A DNA stretch of 64,000 nucleotides from Amia ocellicauda (GCF_036373705.1 NC_089856.1:28616298-28680297); one strand, 5' to 3'. Positions 20,526-32,808 are shown, counted from the first letter of the stretch. The notes: a model not told the origin generated them from the sequence alone. Numbers and translations: made by a program.

Positions 20526-21004
20526 GTGCAAAAAAGTTTGTGCTTCTATCCAGTAAAAGCGCTTGACACACCCCTTTGAAATGACAAAGCCCTTCCTTAG
20601 AAATCAAGAAGCAATTTTAATTGGACCAACTTTTTGTAGGGAACAAGTACTGAGAGATCGCCAAGATCTTTTGCATCATTCACGTTTTTCTATTTGAGTG
20701 CTATAGATTAAATCGGCAAGGTATAATTTACCTAATAAATCTACTTGAGCTGTACCAAACCATGTGGCGCAGCTGTTTTTTTGACAGTAACACAGACTAA
20801 ATGCATAGGCCTGTGCTTTTTTGCTAGTGGCACATTCGTATACTCAGTTCAAAATATCGATAATGCTGATGCTACGAGGTTATATGCAATTTAATGAATA
20901 TGCATTCCAATTGTTATAGCTATATAGACTACATTATTATGCAGAGATCCACAAAGTAATTTGTTGTGCTGTACAGTCAAATCCCCACCAAGACACCCTC
21001 CGGA

Positions 21005-21200
21005 GTAGGGTTGGCCGTGCACCGGCTCCGGAGCATGGAGCCAGCTCCAGAACCTGGAGCCGGAGTGGAGCTGGACAGTTTTTGTTAGTTGTGCTCCGGA
21101 GCCAGAGCGGAGCTGGAGCTGGCAGCGTTGGAGCCGGATTGGAGCTCATCGGAGCGCTCCGGAGCCTGGAGCCGCAGCCCAAGTCATGGAGCTGCTCCAT
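21005..21200. mobile_element. GGAGC-rich repeat, possibly hAT-derived
   Basis: Repeated CCGGAGC and TGGAGC motifs in both orientations run between AGGGTTGGCC and CATGGAGCTGCTCC. Such TAGGGTTG-led GGAGC-rich repeats are found in fish genomes. The superfamily is my guess. Confidence 0.4.
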
Positions 21201-21691
21201 TCTCACCCCCTCCATTAAATTCTCCCACATATTAAATCCAGTTTTCTTAAATTAACAAAATATATAAATTCATAGGTATAATTGTGTGTTGGAGGTTATA
21301 AAATACGATCAGTTCTCCAGCTATTGGTAAATAATACATAATTTTTACTATTTATTTACATTATCTCAGGGTACATCTCTCGTGAACCACTTCCAAAAGA
21401 AGGAAAGTCCATTTTCAAAGTCCAACTATCTCCAGACCAAATTCTTCATCTGCCTAAATTAATCTAATTTTATAGCCATGCCCCATGCCCCCTGCACCTT
21501 GTTTGCCACTAGGGTTGCCACTTTTAAGAAACGAAAATACTTTCAAGGGGAGGCGTTGACGAAATGTCAACTGAGATGGGGTGCTGGCAATTTGACGACG
21601 ACGAGGAGGTTGAGGGCAAATTGTACACTGCATATCCAGTAAATTATAGTACTTAAAATAGCCGGACATCTTCCAAAAATACTGGACAGGG

Positions 21692-21878
21692 GGTCAAAGT
21701 ACATACACTGTATGGCCAAAAGTATGTGGACACCAGCTCGTCGAACATCGCATTCCAAAATCATGGACATTAAATTGGAGTTGGTCCCCCATTTAATACA
21801 ATAACAGCTTCCACTCTTTCCACTAGATGTTGGAACATTGTTGAGGGGATTTGCTTCCATTCAGCAACAAGAGCATTA
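21692..21878. mobile_element. interspersed DNA repeat, first half
   Basis: It begins CACTGTATGGCCAAAAGTAT and GTGGACACC and runs to TTCAGCAACAAGAGCATTA. I know this as an abundant fish repeat. Its continuation is at 23571, so a later element split it. Confidence 0.7.
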
Positions 21879-23501
21879 TTAGGGGGCCAAGCAACGAAGT
21901 TGCTGGAACCCTATTGTAATTGTTAGGATTATTATTATTATTATTATTTTTCCGCCGTTTTTTTCAAAAGCCTATAAAACCCAAACCGCTTGACGAAAAC
22001 TCATGAAACTTCATACAGTGATAGATGGCTATGTAATGCTATGCCATATGCAATATGGAGGCCATATGTCACATGGTCTGGTGGCCATAGTGGCTTAAGT
22101 GACACATTTTGGAAAATCTATGAAAACAACAATCTATCAACAACCCTCGCAAACTCTTCTCCACCTTTTCCTCCCTCCTTGCCCCCCCTCCCCCTCCCCC
22201 TCCCTCATCTCTCACTGATGATGATTTCGCCTTCTTCTTCTCCTCCAAGATTGCAGACATCCGCAGGCTCTTCAATACTCCACCCTTATCTCCCATCACA
22301 CCGAAACCTCCCACCAACCTAGCTTCCTTTTCTTCATTCTAACCTCTTTCAGATGCTGAAGTTTCTGCTCTCCTCCTACGTCACAAACCCACAACATGCG
22401 ACCTGGACCCTCTCCCTTCTCGTCTCTTCCAAGCAACCACTCCTGATCTTCTCCCCTTCATCTCCTCCCTCCTCAACTCCTCACTCCTCTCTGGCTGTTT
22501 CCCCTCTGCATTTAAATAAGCTGCTGTCATCCCACTGCTCAAGAAACCAACCCTTGATGCCACCTCTCCTCAGAACTATCGCCCTGTCTCCCTACTCCCC
22601 TTCCTCTCAAAGACTCTCGAGCGGGCAGTCCACCGTCAGCTCTCTGACTTTCTGTCCCAACACTCACTCCTTGATCCTCTGCAATCCGGCTTCCGCACAG
22701 CTCACTCTACTGAAACGGCTCTCCTGGCTGTCACTGACTCCCTCAACCGTGCTCCGTCAGCCTCCCTCTCCTCAGTCCTCATCCTCCTTGACCTCCTTGA
22801 CGAGACTTGTAGATTAAAGTGTTTACTCATTGATTATGATAACAGAGCTATTAATATTATAACTAATTTAATTAAAAATGATACATTTAAATCAGATCAG
22901 GGTAATTGATTTTTTGAGATTAATACTGGCTTTTACTTTTACATATTTGACCACAAGAGGGGGAACTTGACCATGAAAACTCTGCCGATTTTGTCAAAAT
23001 TTGCCTTCATCTGATTTATATTATTAGGAGCCTGTTGCCATACATTTCTTGACTGGAATCACCTGGAAGCCTCAATAGTTGCCTGCAACGAGTAGATTTT
23101 ATTAGTATTATTATGATAATTTTTCTGCCGTTATTTTCAAAAGCTTATACAAACAATACTCTTCATACAGTGATTCACAGCTGTATAGTGTGATGTGATA
23201 TGTAATATTGAAGCCATATGTCAGATGGGCTGGTGGCCAGTTTAGTTTAAGTGACACATTTGGGACAATTTTCAATCGTCTTCTTTTCTGAAACCACAGG
23301 TATGATTGATGTGGAATTTTATACACATGCCCTTGGCTAGATCCTCCATCAGATTTGTTAAAGGCAATATGATTGATGAAACGAGATGGTTGCCATGAGC
23401 CAATCAAATTTGAGGAATGTTTAAATTGCATAAGGTGTATAAATGAATAAATGGTACTGTGTAGATGTGTACTTGGCCCCCTGTATTGCTGCTTGCAGCT
23501 A

Positions 23502-23543
<42 letters not shown>

Positions 23544-23570
23544 TTCTTGGCAAACGCCCTTATCCCTTTT
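21879..23570. mobile_element. insertion splitting the repeat at 21692
   Basis: The insert starts GGGGGCCAAGCAACGAAG and ends near TTGGCCCCCTGTATTGCTG followed by an ATT microsatellite, with two related internal copies (about 21990-22110 and 23140-23280, both with CCATATGTCA). A LINE fragment sits in its middle. Confidence 0.55.
22133..22805 (+). mobile_element. L2/Rex1-like LINE reverse transcriptase fragment
   Basis: Pieces such as NYRPVSLLPFLSKTLERAVH, FLSQHSLLDPLQSGFRTAHS and TETALLAVTDSLNRA identify the reverse transcriptase of an L2-type LINE. The frame is broken and the copy stops soon after. Confidence 0.85.
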
Positions 23571-23742
23571 ATTGAGGTCGGGCACTGATGTTGGGCGATC
23601 AGGCCTGGCTCACAGTCGGCATTCCAGTTCATCCAAAGGTGTTTGATGGGGTTGAGGTTGTGACTCTGTGCAAGCCAGTCAAGTTATTCCACACCGATCT
23701 TGACAAACCATTTCTGTATGGCCCTCACTTTGTGTGTAACGG
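23571..23742. mobile_element. interspersed DNA repeat, second half
   Basis: It begins TTGAGGTCGGGCACTGATGT, reads on through GTTTGATGGGGTTGAGG and CCATTTCTGTATGGCCCTCA, and continues the repeat interrupted at 21878. Confidence 0.7.
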
Positions 23743-23748
23743 GTATAA

Positions 23749-23938
23749 ATACACCGATCAGCCATAACATTATGACCACTGACTGGTGAAGTGAATAACA
23801 CTGATAATCTCATTATCATGGCACCTGTCAGTAGGTGAGATATATTAGGCATCAAGTGAACATTTTGTCCTCAAAGTTGATGTGTTAGAAGCAGGAGAAA
23901 TGTGCAAGTGTAAGGATCTGAGCGACTTTGACAAGGGC
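23749..23938 (+). mobile_element. Tc1-like transposon, 5' end
   Basis: The terminal repeat ACACCGATCAGCCATAACAT is followed by the leader and a short coding start around GATCTGAGCGACTTTGACAA. The rest is missing; the next bases belong to another element. Confidence 0.7.
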
Positions 23939-24121
23939 CCTCATTAACATGCAAATCAATTTATAACTTTTTTGAAATGCGTTTTTCTGGATTTTTTTGT
24001 TGTTATTCTGTCTCTCACTGTTAAAATACACCTACCATTAAAATTATAGACTGATAATTTCTTTGTCAGTGGGTCAATGTACAAAATCAGCAGGGGATCA
24101 AATACTTTTTTCCCTCACTGT
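23939..24121. mobile_element. second Tc1-like transposon, 3' end
   Basis: The end has the terminal repeat AATCAGCAGGGGATCAAATA and CTTTTTTCCCTCACTGT, a known fish Tc1 terminus. No transposase remains. Confidence 0.7.
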
Positions 24122-24849
24122 TTATGTTTCATGTATAGATTTACACAAAATGTTCATCTGTATGCCTGATGTGTCTGGTTGTATATGTGTGCATCTTCCC
24201 ATTTAATTTTATGTTTGCAATGTACCAGTCATTTTAATTTCCCTTCTACCCTTTTGATATGTGCCTGCATGGGAGAGGTAGGTGTATTCTGAGCTCCTCT
24301 AAATCTGATTTCATCTTGGTTTTAAAAATCATTTTTATACATATGTTTTTCTTTTATTTTAAGTATATAATGTTATTTTACTGATATGGTTGATTATTTT
24401 TATGTTTTTACTTGTATTGGGGGGTTATTTGGGGTTTTTCTGTTTGTCATTGGGGCTGAGCACATGGTGACTGCATTGCACATATTTATTTTACAGATTG
24501 TGGAGGGTGAGCACACAGTTTTGTATTTCTTTCTCTCATCAGGTATGTTGTTTGCTTGTTTTACTATTATTATTACTGTGTCTTGTACAGCACAAAGTTA
24601 TAGGCTGTTTTGTATTTCTTTCTCTCATCAGAAAGTAAATGTTGAGCTGATTCTCCCATCGCTGCCTGGTGTCTGATTATTTCTGCAAAAAATAATAATA
24701 ACACAACACAGACTACACCGGTCACACTTTGGTCTTCCTTTGCACATTCACGTCTGGATGGTCTACGCTCCCTGCCTATGTAATAACATACTCTGGTGAT
24801 GACAGTGTCACTGTGCTGACTCGATACTTATACTTAAAAGTATAAGATG
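24122..24849. other. AT-rich stretch without recognised gene
   Basis: A short direct repeat (TTTTGTATTTCTTTCTCTCA, at 24520 and 24609) is present. No coding gene is supported. Confidence 0.4.
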
Positions 24850-25250
24850 AAAGCTGCGAAACCCAGCGTTGCTCACATGCATCCAACTTAGGATTTGTCA
24901 TAATGTATGTAAGCGAATTATTATCCGTCCACACAGTAAACTCATGACCTTTAAGCCAAGGACTGAACTTGTCACATACTGACCATTTAAGTGCCTAAAA
25001 TTACAGTCTGTGTGCGGGACTACGGCTCAACGTTTTGCTCGCGAATGCTATCGGTCTTGCCTTGTCCTCACCGGCAGGTACCTGCGAAAGCACTGCACCT
25101 AAGCCGTCCAACGGTGCATCGGTGCAAAGGATAAATGGACGCTCAAAATCTGGGTGAGCTAACACTACACTTTCAATGAGTGCTTTTTCCAAAGGCCAAA
25201 TCACATTCTGGGGTCCAGTCCTGGGGTGTCAACTCTTGAAAAGTACCTGC
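24850..25250 (-). mobile_element. Ty3/Gypsy retrotransposon fossil (RT/RNase H part)
   Basis: Minus-strand translation shows the end of a Ty3/Gypsy reverse transcriptase and the start of RNase H (AHPDFERPFILCTDA, then LKGHEFTVWTDNNSLTYI). It is a broken fragment with no LTRs that I could pair. It looks old. Confidence 0.85.
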
Positions 25251-27040
25251 TTTCTTACGACCACTAGCACCCTTCACTACACATTTCTGGCCAGTATTGT
25301 TAACATAACGTTTCTAAGTAGTTTTGTTTTGGATACCTGCAGTTTTAATCTATTTAACAAAATGTACAGACAGTACAACAACAGTAGAACAATTACAATC
25401 TTTGTATACAGAACCATGTAGACGTCAGCCTGTTTGGCTTCATTATTTCTGACCTTTTGTTTCAGATACTATGGATTGTGTTTTGTGGCAAACAGATTCT
25501 GTTCTGTTCAAACCTGTGGCTCATCCAGTGCTGCTGAAACTCACCAACCACCTCAACAAGGAAGTCCCTCACGCTCTGACCCATCCTGCTCAGTGTCTGA
25601 CACCAATTTACTAACACAGTATTTTCATCAAGTTTCAAATAAATCATACACTTCAACCTTCTTGTGTACACTTTATTTTTTGGCACAGAACACACGACAC
25701 TCACATTTCTGGCATTCATGTCATTGTCTGAATAAAACAAAACAAAGTGTTATGAACGCGATTTGTGTAGGTATTCAAGGACTACAGACAAGATGCTTAA
25801 TAATGGTAATATGGAATCATAAAATTTATCTAGAAACAATTAAATATTCTGCTTATAATCAGATTAAACATTTAATAAGGAAAGCATGTTGTACATTAAA
25901 TATATTCATACGTGCTTTTTGAAATCTGTGACTTGCAATAAAATGTTTTACAACAGTGCATTTCAGTGGAACAAAACACATTGGACATACTTAAACCGAT
26001 TTGCATATGAACCCAGTGGCTCTTTAGGTGAGGATCAGCGATCTACATGCACCCAAATCCTGGGGAATTCTGTTTTCTGAAATGCATGTTAGTCTTAAAT
26101 AAAACGTAAGTATCTGATGAAGGCAGTCTAATAATATATCCACAGGTGTGGGACTTTGGGAACTCTGAACTACTTAAAAATTATATGGAAGGCTGTGGCT
26201 GAATTCCTGAATAGTGATCTCAGCCCTGGTGTAAACTTCAAGACATTGTCCAGGGATGCAGGACATCGTTCTGAAATTCAGAAATGAAAGACACATTTCA
26301 TAATCATTAAAACCTTTTATAGTACATACTTTTCAAAATACTTCAAAGTGTCACACTCCAATGTGTAACCCCTTAGATATCACACACCATATTCTTATAT
26401 GGTAATGGACATAATCACTTATTTTTGTTGTGGAATTAGGAATTTAACACAAAACTAGAAGGAAAAAACCTAGGTCTTTCTGCAGTTTTTGCTCTTCTGT
26501 AGTCCAGAAATTGTTTAAAAGTTGGACTTTTATTGACTACTGTAAAATATATAGGTATTGCATAAACATAGCACTCTCTATGATATGAAGAAATCTGTAA
26601 TTAAATTAATCAGATGGGAAATCTCCCAATTTAAGAAATGACATATTACATTAAAAATATGTAATACAACTATGGTATTCCTATGATTAAGTACAAATTC
26701 AAGGTGAAAAAATAATTGAACACTGCAGTCACTGAAGTTTATACATGTACTTATATTATAGGCAATATGTTCATGCCATCCATAGATACAGTAAGACGAG
26801 AAGGCAATTACACAGTAAGAGTTTTTAAAATACATACATCACTACAAAAGTAAATATTATTAATATCATCCATAAGGGTTCTGCTTTCTCCGTATACAAT
26901 TGGATTGATTTGCCACAGTGACTGCATAACTAATTTGCTATCTCAATAGGTTTTACCACAACAGACAATACAATTTAATATTGAAAAACAATATTCACAT
27001 CTCACACATCTTCAAATATTTTTAATTGAAAATAATACAA
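25251..27040. other. AT-rich stretch without recognised gene
   Basis: Only short ORFs are present, none with family similarity. A 92-codon minus-strand frame at 25462-25740 is open but unrecognised. Confidence 0.4.
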
Positions 27041-27047
27041 TATCCTC

Positions 27048-27122
27048 AGGGGCTCCGGCCTCAGCCAGAATCGAAACAAGTGTTACGACGAATTCAGTGA
27101 CCACTAAGATTCTTGTGACCAA
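27048..27122 (-). repeat. inverted repeat arm A
   Basis: Read on the minus strand it gives GGTCACAAGAATCTTAGTGG and CACTGAATTCGTCGTAACAC, matching the plus strand at 28471-28511 with few differences. Weaker similarity continues to about 28575. Confidence 0.7.
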
Positions 27123-28117
27123 AAATGCCCAAACTTGTACTGCTAGTGTGTCCCCCTCCAACCTGCATACACACCCACTTTTGTGACTGTAGTGTGTATT
27201 TGCTCTCAATAAGGAAGGGCTCACCATTTTTTCCAAGGGGCAGAGTTTCTTACAGCCACTGGAAAATGTGGTGACTCCCCTTTCCCCAAAAGTGCCCAAA
27301 CTTTTCAGCTAGTGTGTCTCTCTCACATAAATAATCAACAACTTTTTTGTGTGATCAAACATATTCATTAGAGGAACAAAGAATGAAACATAAAATGGAA
27401 TCACAACAGAAACTTTGCCCTTTTCATTGCCCGCGTAATGTCATGACTATTTAGAAGCTCTGTAGTGTATATAATAAAACATGGGATTCAGGCCAAACCA
27501 ATAAACACTACACACAATTATATAGTCAGGCCCATGAACATACTCTTAGACCTGTCCTCTATCATGTATTTATCTTCTGCCTCTCATATTATAGATGTGT
27601 AAATTCATCATGCCCATTTATTTGTCTTTAAACATGCAACTAATCATTCTTTGGAAAACAATCATTCCCGAGAACAGCAACCTCTTAGTGGCCACCAGAT
27701 ATTGCAGTCTCACTGAAATGTGAGAAATAATTAGAACAGCACCACCAGACTGTTTCACTAGATGTAGATTAAAATTATTAAATCCATACATGAACAACAA
27801 ATGACATAATCGCCTTTAAAGTTCAACGTTTCTGTTATTGCTTCACCTGTGTGTGTGATCGTTGTGAAAAGCTGTCAGGAATTACATTAGTTACAAATAA
27901 ATAAGTAAATAAACATTTAGAAGATCGTAGTGCATTTATGTCGCTGAAGTGTATGAAGTCTGCATACGTTTACAACTGGTATTACTTGTGTAGTATAAAG
28001 AAATTAATATAAACGAGTGTCTCAATGTGTTTCTTGTGGTCTGTAAAAAATACACGTACATCGTACAATACGTAATTGAATTACCTACATGAATCCGTTG
28101 CGTTAGGTTCTCTTTTT

Positions 28118-28180
28118 TAATTAGCAGATACCCTTAACCGGGACAACTTACACAAAATATATATTTTACAGTAAGAGCAG
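28118..28180. repeat. short fish interspersed repeat
   Basis: TTAGCAGATACCCTTAACCG then GACAACTTACA is a decayed copy of the common fish motif AGCAGACGCCCTTATCC. A reverse copy lies at about 61004-61030. Confidence 0.45.
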
Positions 28181-28394
28181 ATCAAATACAGAATAACGTC
28201 AGTACTAAGAAGTGCAAGTTTAAAGATAGGGTGTGCGATCTTTTCCAGAAACATTTTTCGTTATACTGGTTGAAAGTCTCTTCTCTTCCTGAAAGCAATC
28301 AATAATTTAAGTGGTCTAAATGTAAAAAAAACAATCCATTCAACATGCACAATTGCACAAAGACAGCCATGAGTCGTCTCGCTGTTTGCAGCAG

Positions 28395-28461
28395 TGCGCA
28401 TGCGCTATCGACAATGACACGCTCCCGTAGGCAAATAGCGGGGATTGCCGGCGCATGCGCA
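28395..28461. promoter_or_regulatory. two NRF1-type sites in a CpG-rich stretch
   Basis: TGCGCATGCGC at 28395 and GGCGCATGCGCA at 28450 are 55 bp apart in sequence richer in CpG than its surroundings. A possible promoter, but no attached gene is visible. Confidence 0.4.
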
Positions 28462-28470
28462 CATCCACCA

Positions 28471-28575
28471 GGTCACAAGAAGCCTAGCGGTCACTGAATT
28501 CGTCGTAACACCTGCTTTGCCGCAGTACAGCGCCCTTACCCCGTTACTACAGATCCCGGCCTTAGCGTGGCCTCA
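28471..28575 (+). repeat. inverted repeat arm B, CpG-rich
   Basis: This is the partner of 27048-27122 in the opposite orientation. It lies just after two NRF1-type sites. Confidence 0.7.
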
Positions 28576-28920
28576 GGATCGCTACACTAATATAATATTA
28601 ATGTAAAGTTCATTAGAGTGGACCAGGAAAAGTGATTCACAATATACTTTCACACTGCAAACTGTCTTCGTTTACGGTATTTCTTTCATTTCGCCTCAGT
28701 CTACCCTCTAATAATTACATTATCTGCATTAGTGAAAAGAAATTGACAAAATACAAATATTACACATTATTCACATCGTCAAAGAAGATAAACTCACCAT
28801 AAACGTCCAAGGGCTCCTGTCCAAGCAGTTCCGCTCCACAATGATTGACATGTTGTTCCTCCAATCAGAAGCATTCTACAGCATTGCCTATGTAACCTCC
28901 CTTTCCAGTTTAGAGATAAT

Positions 28921-29063
28921 GTTTTCTCTTAATGTCGTTGTTTTTCATTTTTGTTAATTTGTTTTTTCTTTTTGTCTTTGGTTTTCTTTTTGTTAATGTG
29001 TTTTTTCTTATTGTTAACTTTTTTCTATTTGTCAATTTGTTTTCCTTTTTGTTGTTGTGTTTT
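28921..29063. repeat. T-rich minisatellite
   Basis: Degenerate units of about 20-24 bp (TTTTTGTTAATTTGTTTTTT-like) repeat about six times. Confidence 0.7.
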
Positions 29064-29065
29064 AA

Positions 29066-29180
29066 GAACATAAGAACATAAGAAAGTTTACAAACGAGAG
29101 GAGGCCATTCGACCCATCGTGCTCGTTTGGTGTCCATTAATAACTCAGTGATCCAAGGATCCTATCCAGTCTATCATCCG
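29066..29180 (-). mobile_element. CR1-like LINE 3' tail
   Basis: On the minus strand this ends in TTCTTATGTTCTTATGTTCT, the octamer-type tail of CR1 LINEs. The same tail is joined to reverse transcriptase sequence at 62693. Confidence 0.7.
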
Positions 29181-29735
29181 GTTTTGCACTTCAGGGCCAC
29201 CGTAAAAAGCGTGTCAGCAGTCAGCGCCTTTACCATTGCCGAAAAAGTACCTACGCAGTCTTTTCTTGTCATCTGTATTAAATTAAATTATTATTATTAA
29301 TAATAATAATTTTGAAATGCATTGTTCGTTAATATCACCTCGTAGTTTTATAGGATACTACTTCAGTAGTTGATAGGTGCCGAAACGTTTTTTGGCTGAA
29401 CTTTCTAATCATATATTTAAATCATGATAATATAATAATTTTATATTATCCATCTATGTATTATAATTTCCTTGATACATAGATAAACAATTTCTACAAC
29501 TGTCTAGTTGGCATTTCAGTTCTGGGACTTCAGCGCTAAAACACTTCCGCATAACTGTACTCTACACTCCGTCGAAGGGAGCTTTGATTAGGCTCCTTCA
29601 CTCGCTCCCTGGGGAATTGGGACAGCCCTTAAAGTGGCCACTGTCGTACTACCGCCCCGCAAGGGAAGGGACCGAGGGAAGGTGTGCGATGTGGGACGCA
29701 GCCTGGGCTCCGCAATCCTCCCTTGCGAGGCAGCA

Positions 29736-29746
29736 CGCGCATGCGC
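29736..29746. promoter_or_regulatory. NRF1-type palindrome in CpG-rich block, copy 2
   Basis: This is an identical NRF1-like palindrome in the second copy of the block. Confidence 0.4.
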
Positions 29747-30118
29747 ACGTACCCGGATTCTTAAGTCGGGATCCAGTTAACGAGACAAGTTTAGCCTCGG
29801 AGAAAGAAGAAAGCCTGACTTAAATTATCGGAGGTATTTCATCCGGCTAACGTCTGATTAACCTGAATTAGTTCAACCAGGTACGAGGAACGGGGCCCTG
29901 TGCAGCTAAACAGTTTATTTGTATTTTTACACAGCGTAATCCACCAGCCGCATAGTATTTTGTTCAATCAAATCTCAAACTTGTTATTATTATATTTTTT
30001 ACTTGTATTTTTGACATCTGCAATGACGCAACCAACCTACGCAAGAGGGCGGGTGTGCGCACGCTTTTTCTTGCGCGCATGAATCGACGGCCATATCGCT
30101 TTATTAGCCGTGTGTGAA

Positions 30119-30177
30119 ATGGCTCCTGCTGGAGAGACGATTTTGAAAGTGCACTATCCTTTCGACGGGTTTGACTG
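30119..30177 (+). CDS. candidate first coding exon, copy 2
   Basis: This is an identical copy of the module at 12784, with the same ATG context and GTAAGT donor. It was carried by the segmental duplication. Nothing downstream in the window completes a gene. Confidence 0.28.
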
Positions 30178-30934
30178 GTAAGTTTCTTTCTCAGTATTTA
30201 AAAATTTGCATACCAAATAAATTTTACAATATGAACAAGTTTATATTTGAGAAAAACGTGAGTAAGAAGTACTGACGAACTCTGGTTGAGAGATTCAATT
30301 TGAAGTGGCTTTGGCACTAGGACGCAGCATACGTATCACCTATCGTTTTAAAACAAATGCATTCCATATATGTAACACTTTGAAGATGTGCTTTTTAAAT
30401 GTACTGTCTTTGAACAGTCCCAGAAAAAAAAGTATTTTATGCATGTGTTTGAAATAGGCCGATACCTCCTAAACGCCACTTCCCTCGTCAGTGAGGGAAG
30501 GTTAATTCAAGGTATAAAATATAAAATCTGTGCAAACGATTGGAGTCGAGTTATACAAAGCAATTACCAATCTGCTGTAATACAATGCGTTAAATATGAT
30601 GAATAGAAGGCAAACGGAAATATAAACGTCGTATAGCAGTATTTATTTATTATTTTTTAACTGTCCTGTCAAGAATGCACCTTGTTCATATTTGGCTGTT
30701 TTGTGATTTAAATGTTAATGCATCTTCTTTGTAAATCCTGGGAACGATATTGTTTGTTACCTCGTGTTTTTATTGTATTTATTTTTTCTTCATCAACCTA
30801 AAGACAATACTGTAAGCTATTAATGGTATTCAATTAATTTTCAAATTTATCGTTTGAAAAAAATCGAGTCTAAAGAAAGTAATGTATGCGTTTGCTTTGG
30901 TGCAGTGCGGAAAAAATCACGCTTTCATCCATTA

Positions 30935-31413
30935 AATACAGTATTCTGTTACATTTAGCTGAGGCATCATTTCATAAAAATGTGCAAGCTTGTAATAATA
31001 ATAAAAAAATCCAGTTGTTAGTGATATAATGTGTTTTGAAAAATACAATGTGCAGTTGCATTGACACATCGACATTGGCACATCTCACTACTGCTTCTTT
31101 ACCGCAGCTCAGACACCTCTGCCCAACTTCTGCGTAGAAACAAGAGACATCGATGTCTTCTGACCAGTAAATACAAGTCTTTTACAATTTACTGTCACAG
31201 TAAAGCAATTGAATATAAGTAGCTATACTTAAGTAGCGTTTTAATGATTCGTGGGTTTGGCAGCAATGCGTTTCAACCCAGTGTTTAACTCCAGATTATA
31301 TAGTTTCAGATCAGATTGTGGATGTTGTTGAAAAACTCCAAATATAATAGTCAAGTGGTTCGTGTGGTGTGTTTTTATTAATGGATCATTTATGATTTTT
31401 TTTTTTAATCTGA
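30935..31413. other. unassigned stretch in copy 2
   Basis: This stretch has no match in copy 1 and no recognised coding sequence. It replaces the region that holds the 14131 module and one tRNA-Gly in copy 1. Confidence 0.4.
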
Positions 31414-31919
31414 TCTGGCTCAATTGGGGGAATAGCTCCTTATATCTTTTCTTTTAATTGCACTTTGCTGTAAATTACTGATAGTCTCTGGGGCGCACAC
31501 TTCTAACGCATGCGCACTGATGTTTGTCATCCATAAAACCGTCTGTATGATGACCTATATACTATTACAGTCTACCTACTATTACACTTAATTTGCTTTA
31601 TCTTTCAGCACATTATTTGCATTTCAACACCTACTGTGGTCTGTAACACAATAGGGATCAATAAAAACTGCAGTGCCACAATATCACAGTGCTGTGGTGG
31701 TTAAGGGTTAATTGCAATGCAGTGGTATAACAGTGGCAGTGTACAACAAGAAAAGGTTTCACAATAAAACTGAGTGACGACTGCAAAGGGAACAGAATTT
31801 GATGGGAGGACCGGTTTTAACGCAGCACCTCAAAATTTGACCATGTGAGCATTGGTGGTTCAGTGGTAGAATTCTCGCCTGCCACGCGGGAGGCCCGGGT
31901 TCGATTCCCGGCCAATGCA
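31414..31919 (+). repeat. Gly-containing duplicated block, copy 2
   Basis: This is the second copy of 15584-16089, with the same length and few substitutions. Confidence 0.9.
31849..31919 (+). tRNA. tRNA-Gly (anticodon GCC)
   Basis: The 71-nt gene is identical to the other Gly copies. The downstream flank differs (CTCCTTTTTGC) but still gives a TTTTT terminator. Confidence 0.96.
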
Positions 31920-32093
31920 ACTCCTTTTTGCTTTTTCTGTACATGAGGACAAATGAGTGGAGCTGCATTGGCCAAATCAACATTTGAGCTTTTTTTTTTT
32001 TTTTGTTTTGTTTTTTTGTTTAACTGACCAACAGTTGTCACTGCCTCCTGTTACAACTGTTCTAATAGTAAGCATTTATATTTAATGTATTTG

Positions 32094-32733
32094 TATATGT
32101 TGAGTGGTTTGAGGCATGTTACGTGACTGGTTTCTCTTTAGGTCTAGTTCCTAGTCAATCCACAGTCTCTTCTTGTAGGTCATGGTTTGTGATCCTCTAC
32201 ACAGTGATCTCGTACCAAAGGAGATTTTTCTTTCAAAGATGCTGTGTGTGTGTTTCTATGCATGCTATGGTCAAGTCATGGGTTGGCCATGTTTTACATA
32301 ATCAATAAGATAAAAAGTAAAGCATGTAAGATGCACACAAAACTAACAAAAAGTACACAACCTCTGTCAGGGAATCTTAAGGACATTAACTTTAGCACTT
32401 TGTTCATTTTGACTACAGGCGCACTTTAAAGACCCTGCAACTGTACATGAGAAAAAAGTGCCCTCTATTGGGCATTATTGTGCATTACCTTTCAAAGGAA
32501 GGATAAATGAAGTGTTAAATGACGCTGTGTGTGTGTGCATGTATGTTTAGGTTATGGTTTGAGATGTTTTACAGAGTAATTAAGTTCGAATAAGGAAAGG
32601 ATATAAAACAAAAAGTACACAACCTCCCCGTCGGGGAATCGAACCCCGGTCTCCCGCGTGACAGGCGGGGATACTTACCACTATACTAACGAGGAAGAGT
32701 TAGGACTCTAATCTGCCTCATTGAGCTAAGGAA
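32094..32733. repeat. Asp-containing duplicated block, copy 2
   Basis: This is the second copy of 17865-18435. The TA at 32094-32095 is the unoccupied Tc1 target site. Confidence 0.88.
32624..32695 (-). tRNA. tRNA-Asp (anticodon GTC)
   Basis: The 72-nt gene is intact, identical to 18326-18397, with the same TTTTT terminator. It is convergent with the Gly at 31849, about 700 bp away. Confidence 0.96.
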
Positions 32734-32808
32734 ATGCACATGCTGAAAGTTTCATTTCCTTTTTATTAAGGTGGGTGAAGTGGTACAACAGTATTTATTA
32801 TTTATTAA

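Larger units (their letters stand above)
20526..29439. other. 8.9 kb block present only in copy 2
   Basis: The block interrupts copy 2 of the duplication at the point equal to 12106 in copy 1. It is AT-rich and filled with old repeats. Its ends show only a short TT match and no target duplication, so it may be an insertion in copy 2 or a deletion from copy 1. Confidence 0.8.
29441..30856. repeat. segmental duplication, right part, copy 2
   Basis: This is a near-identical copy of 12106-13521. The divergence is only a few bases, so the duplication is recent or homogenised. Confidence 0.9.

Noticed and set aside
24386-24676. Hydrophobic 96-codon ORF as a membrane protein
   Set aside because: The region is T-rich with a direct repeat, which gives hydrophobic codons by composition alone.
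25462-25740. 92-codon minus-strand ORF as a gene
   Set aside because: It has no recognised domain or splice context, and it lies in transposon-rich sequence. Left as unassigned.
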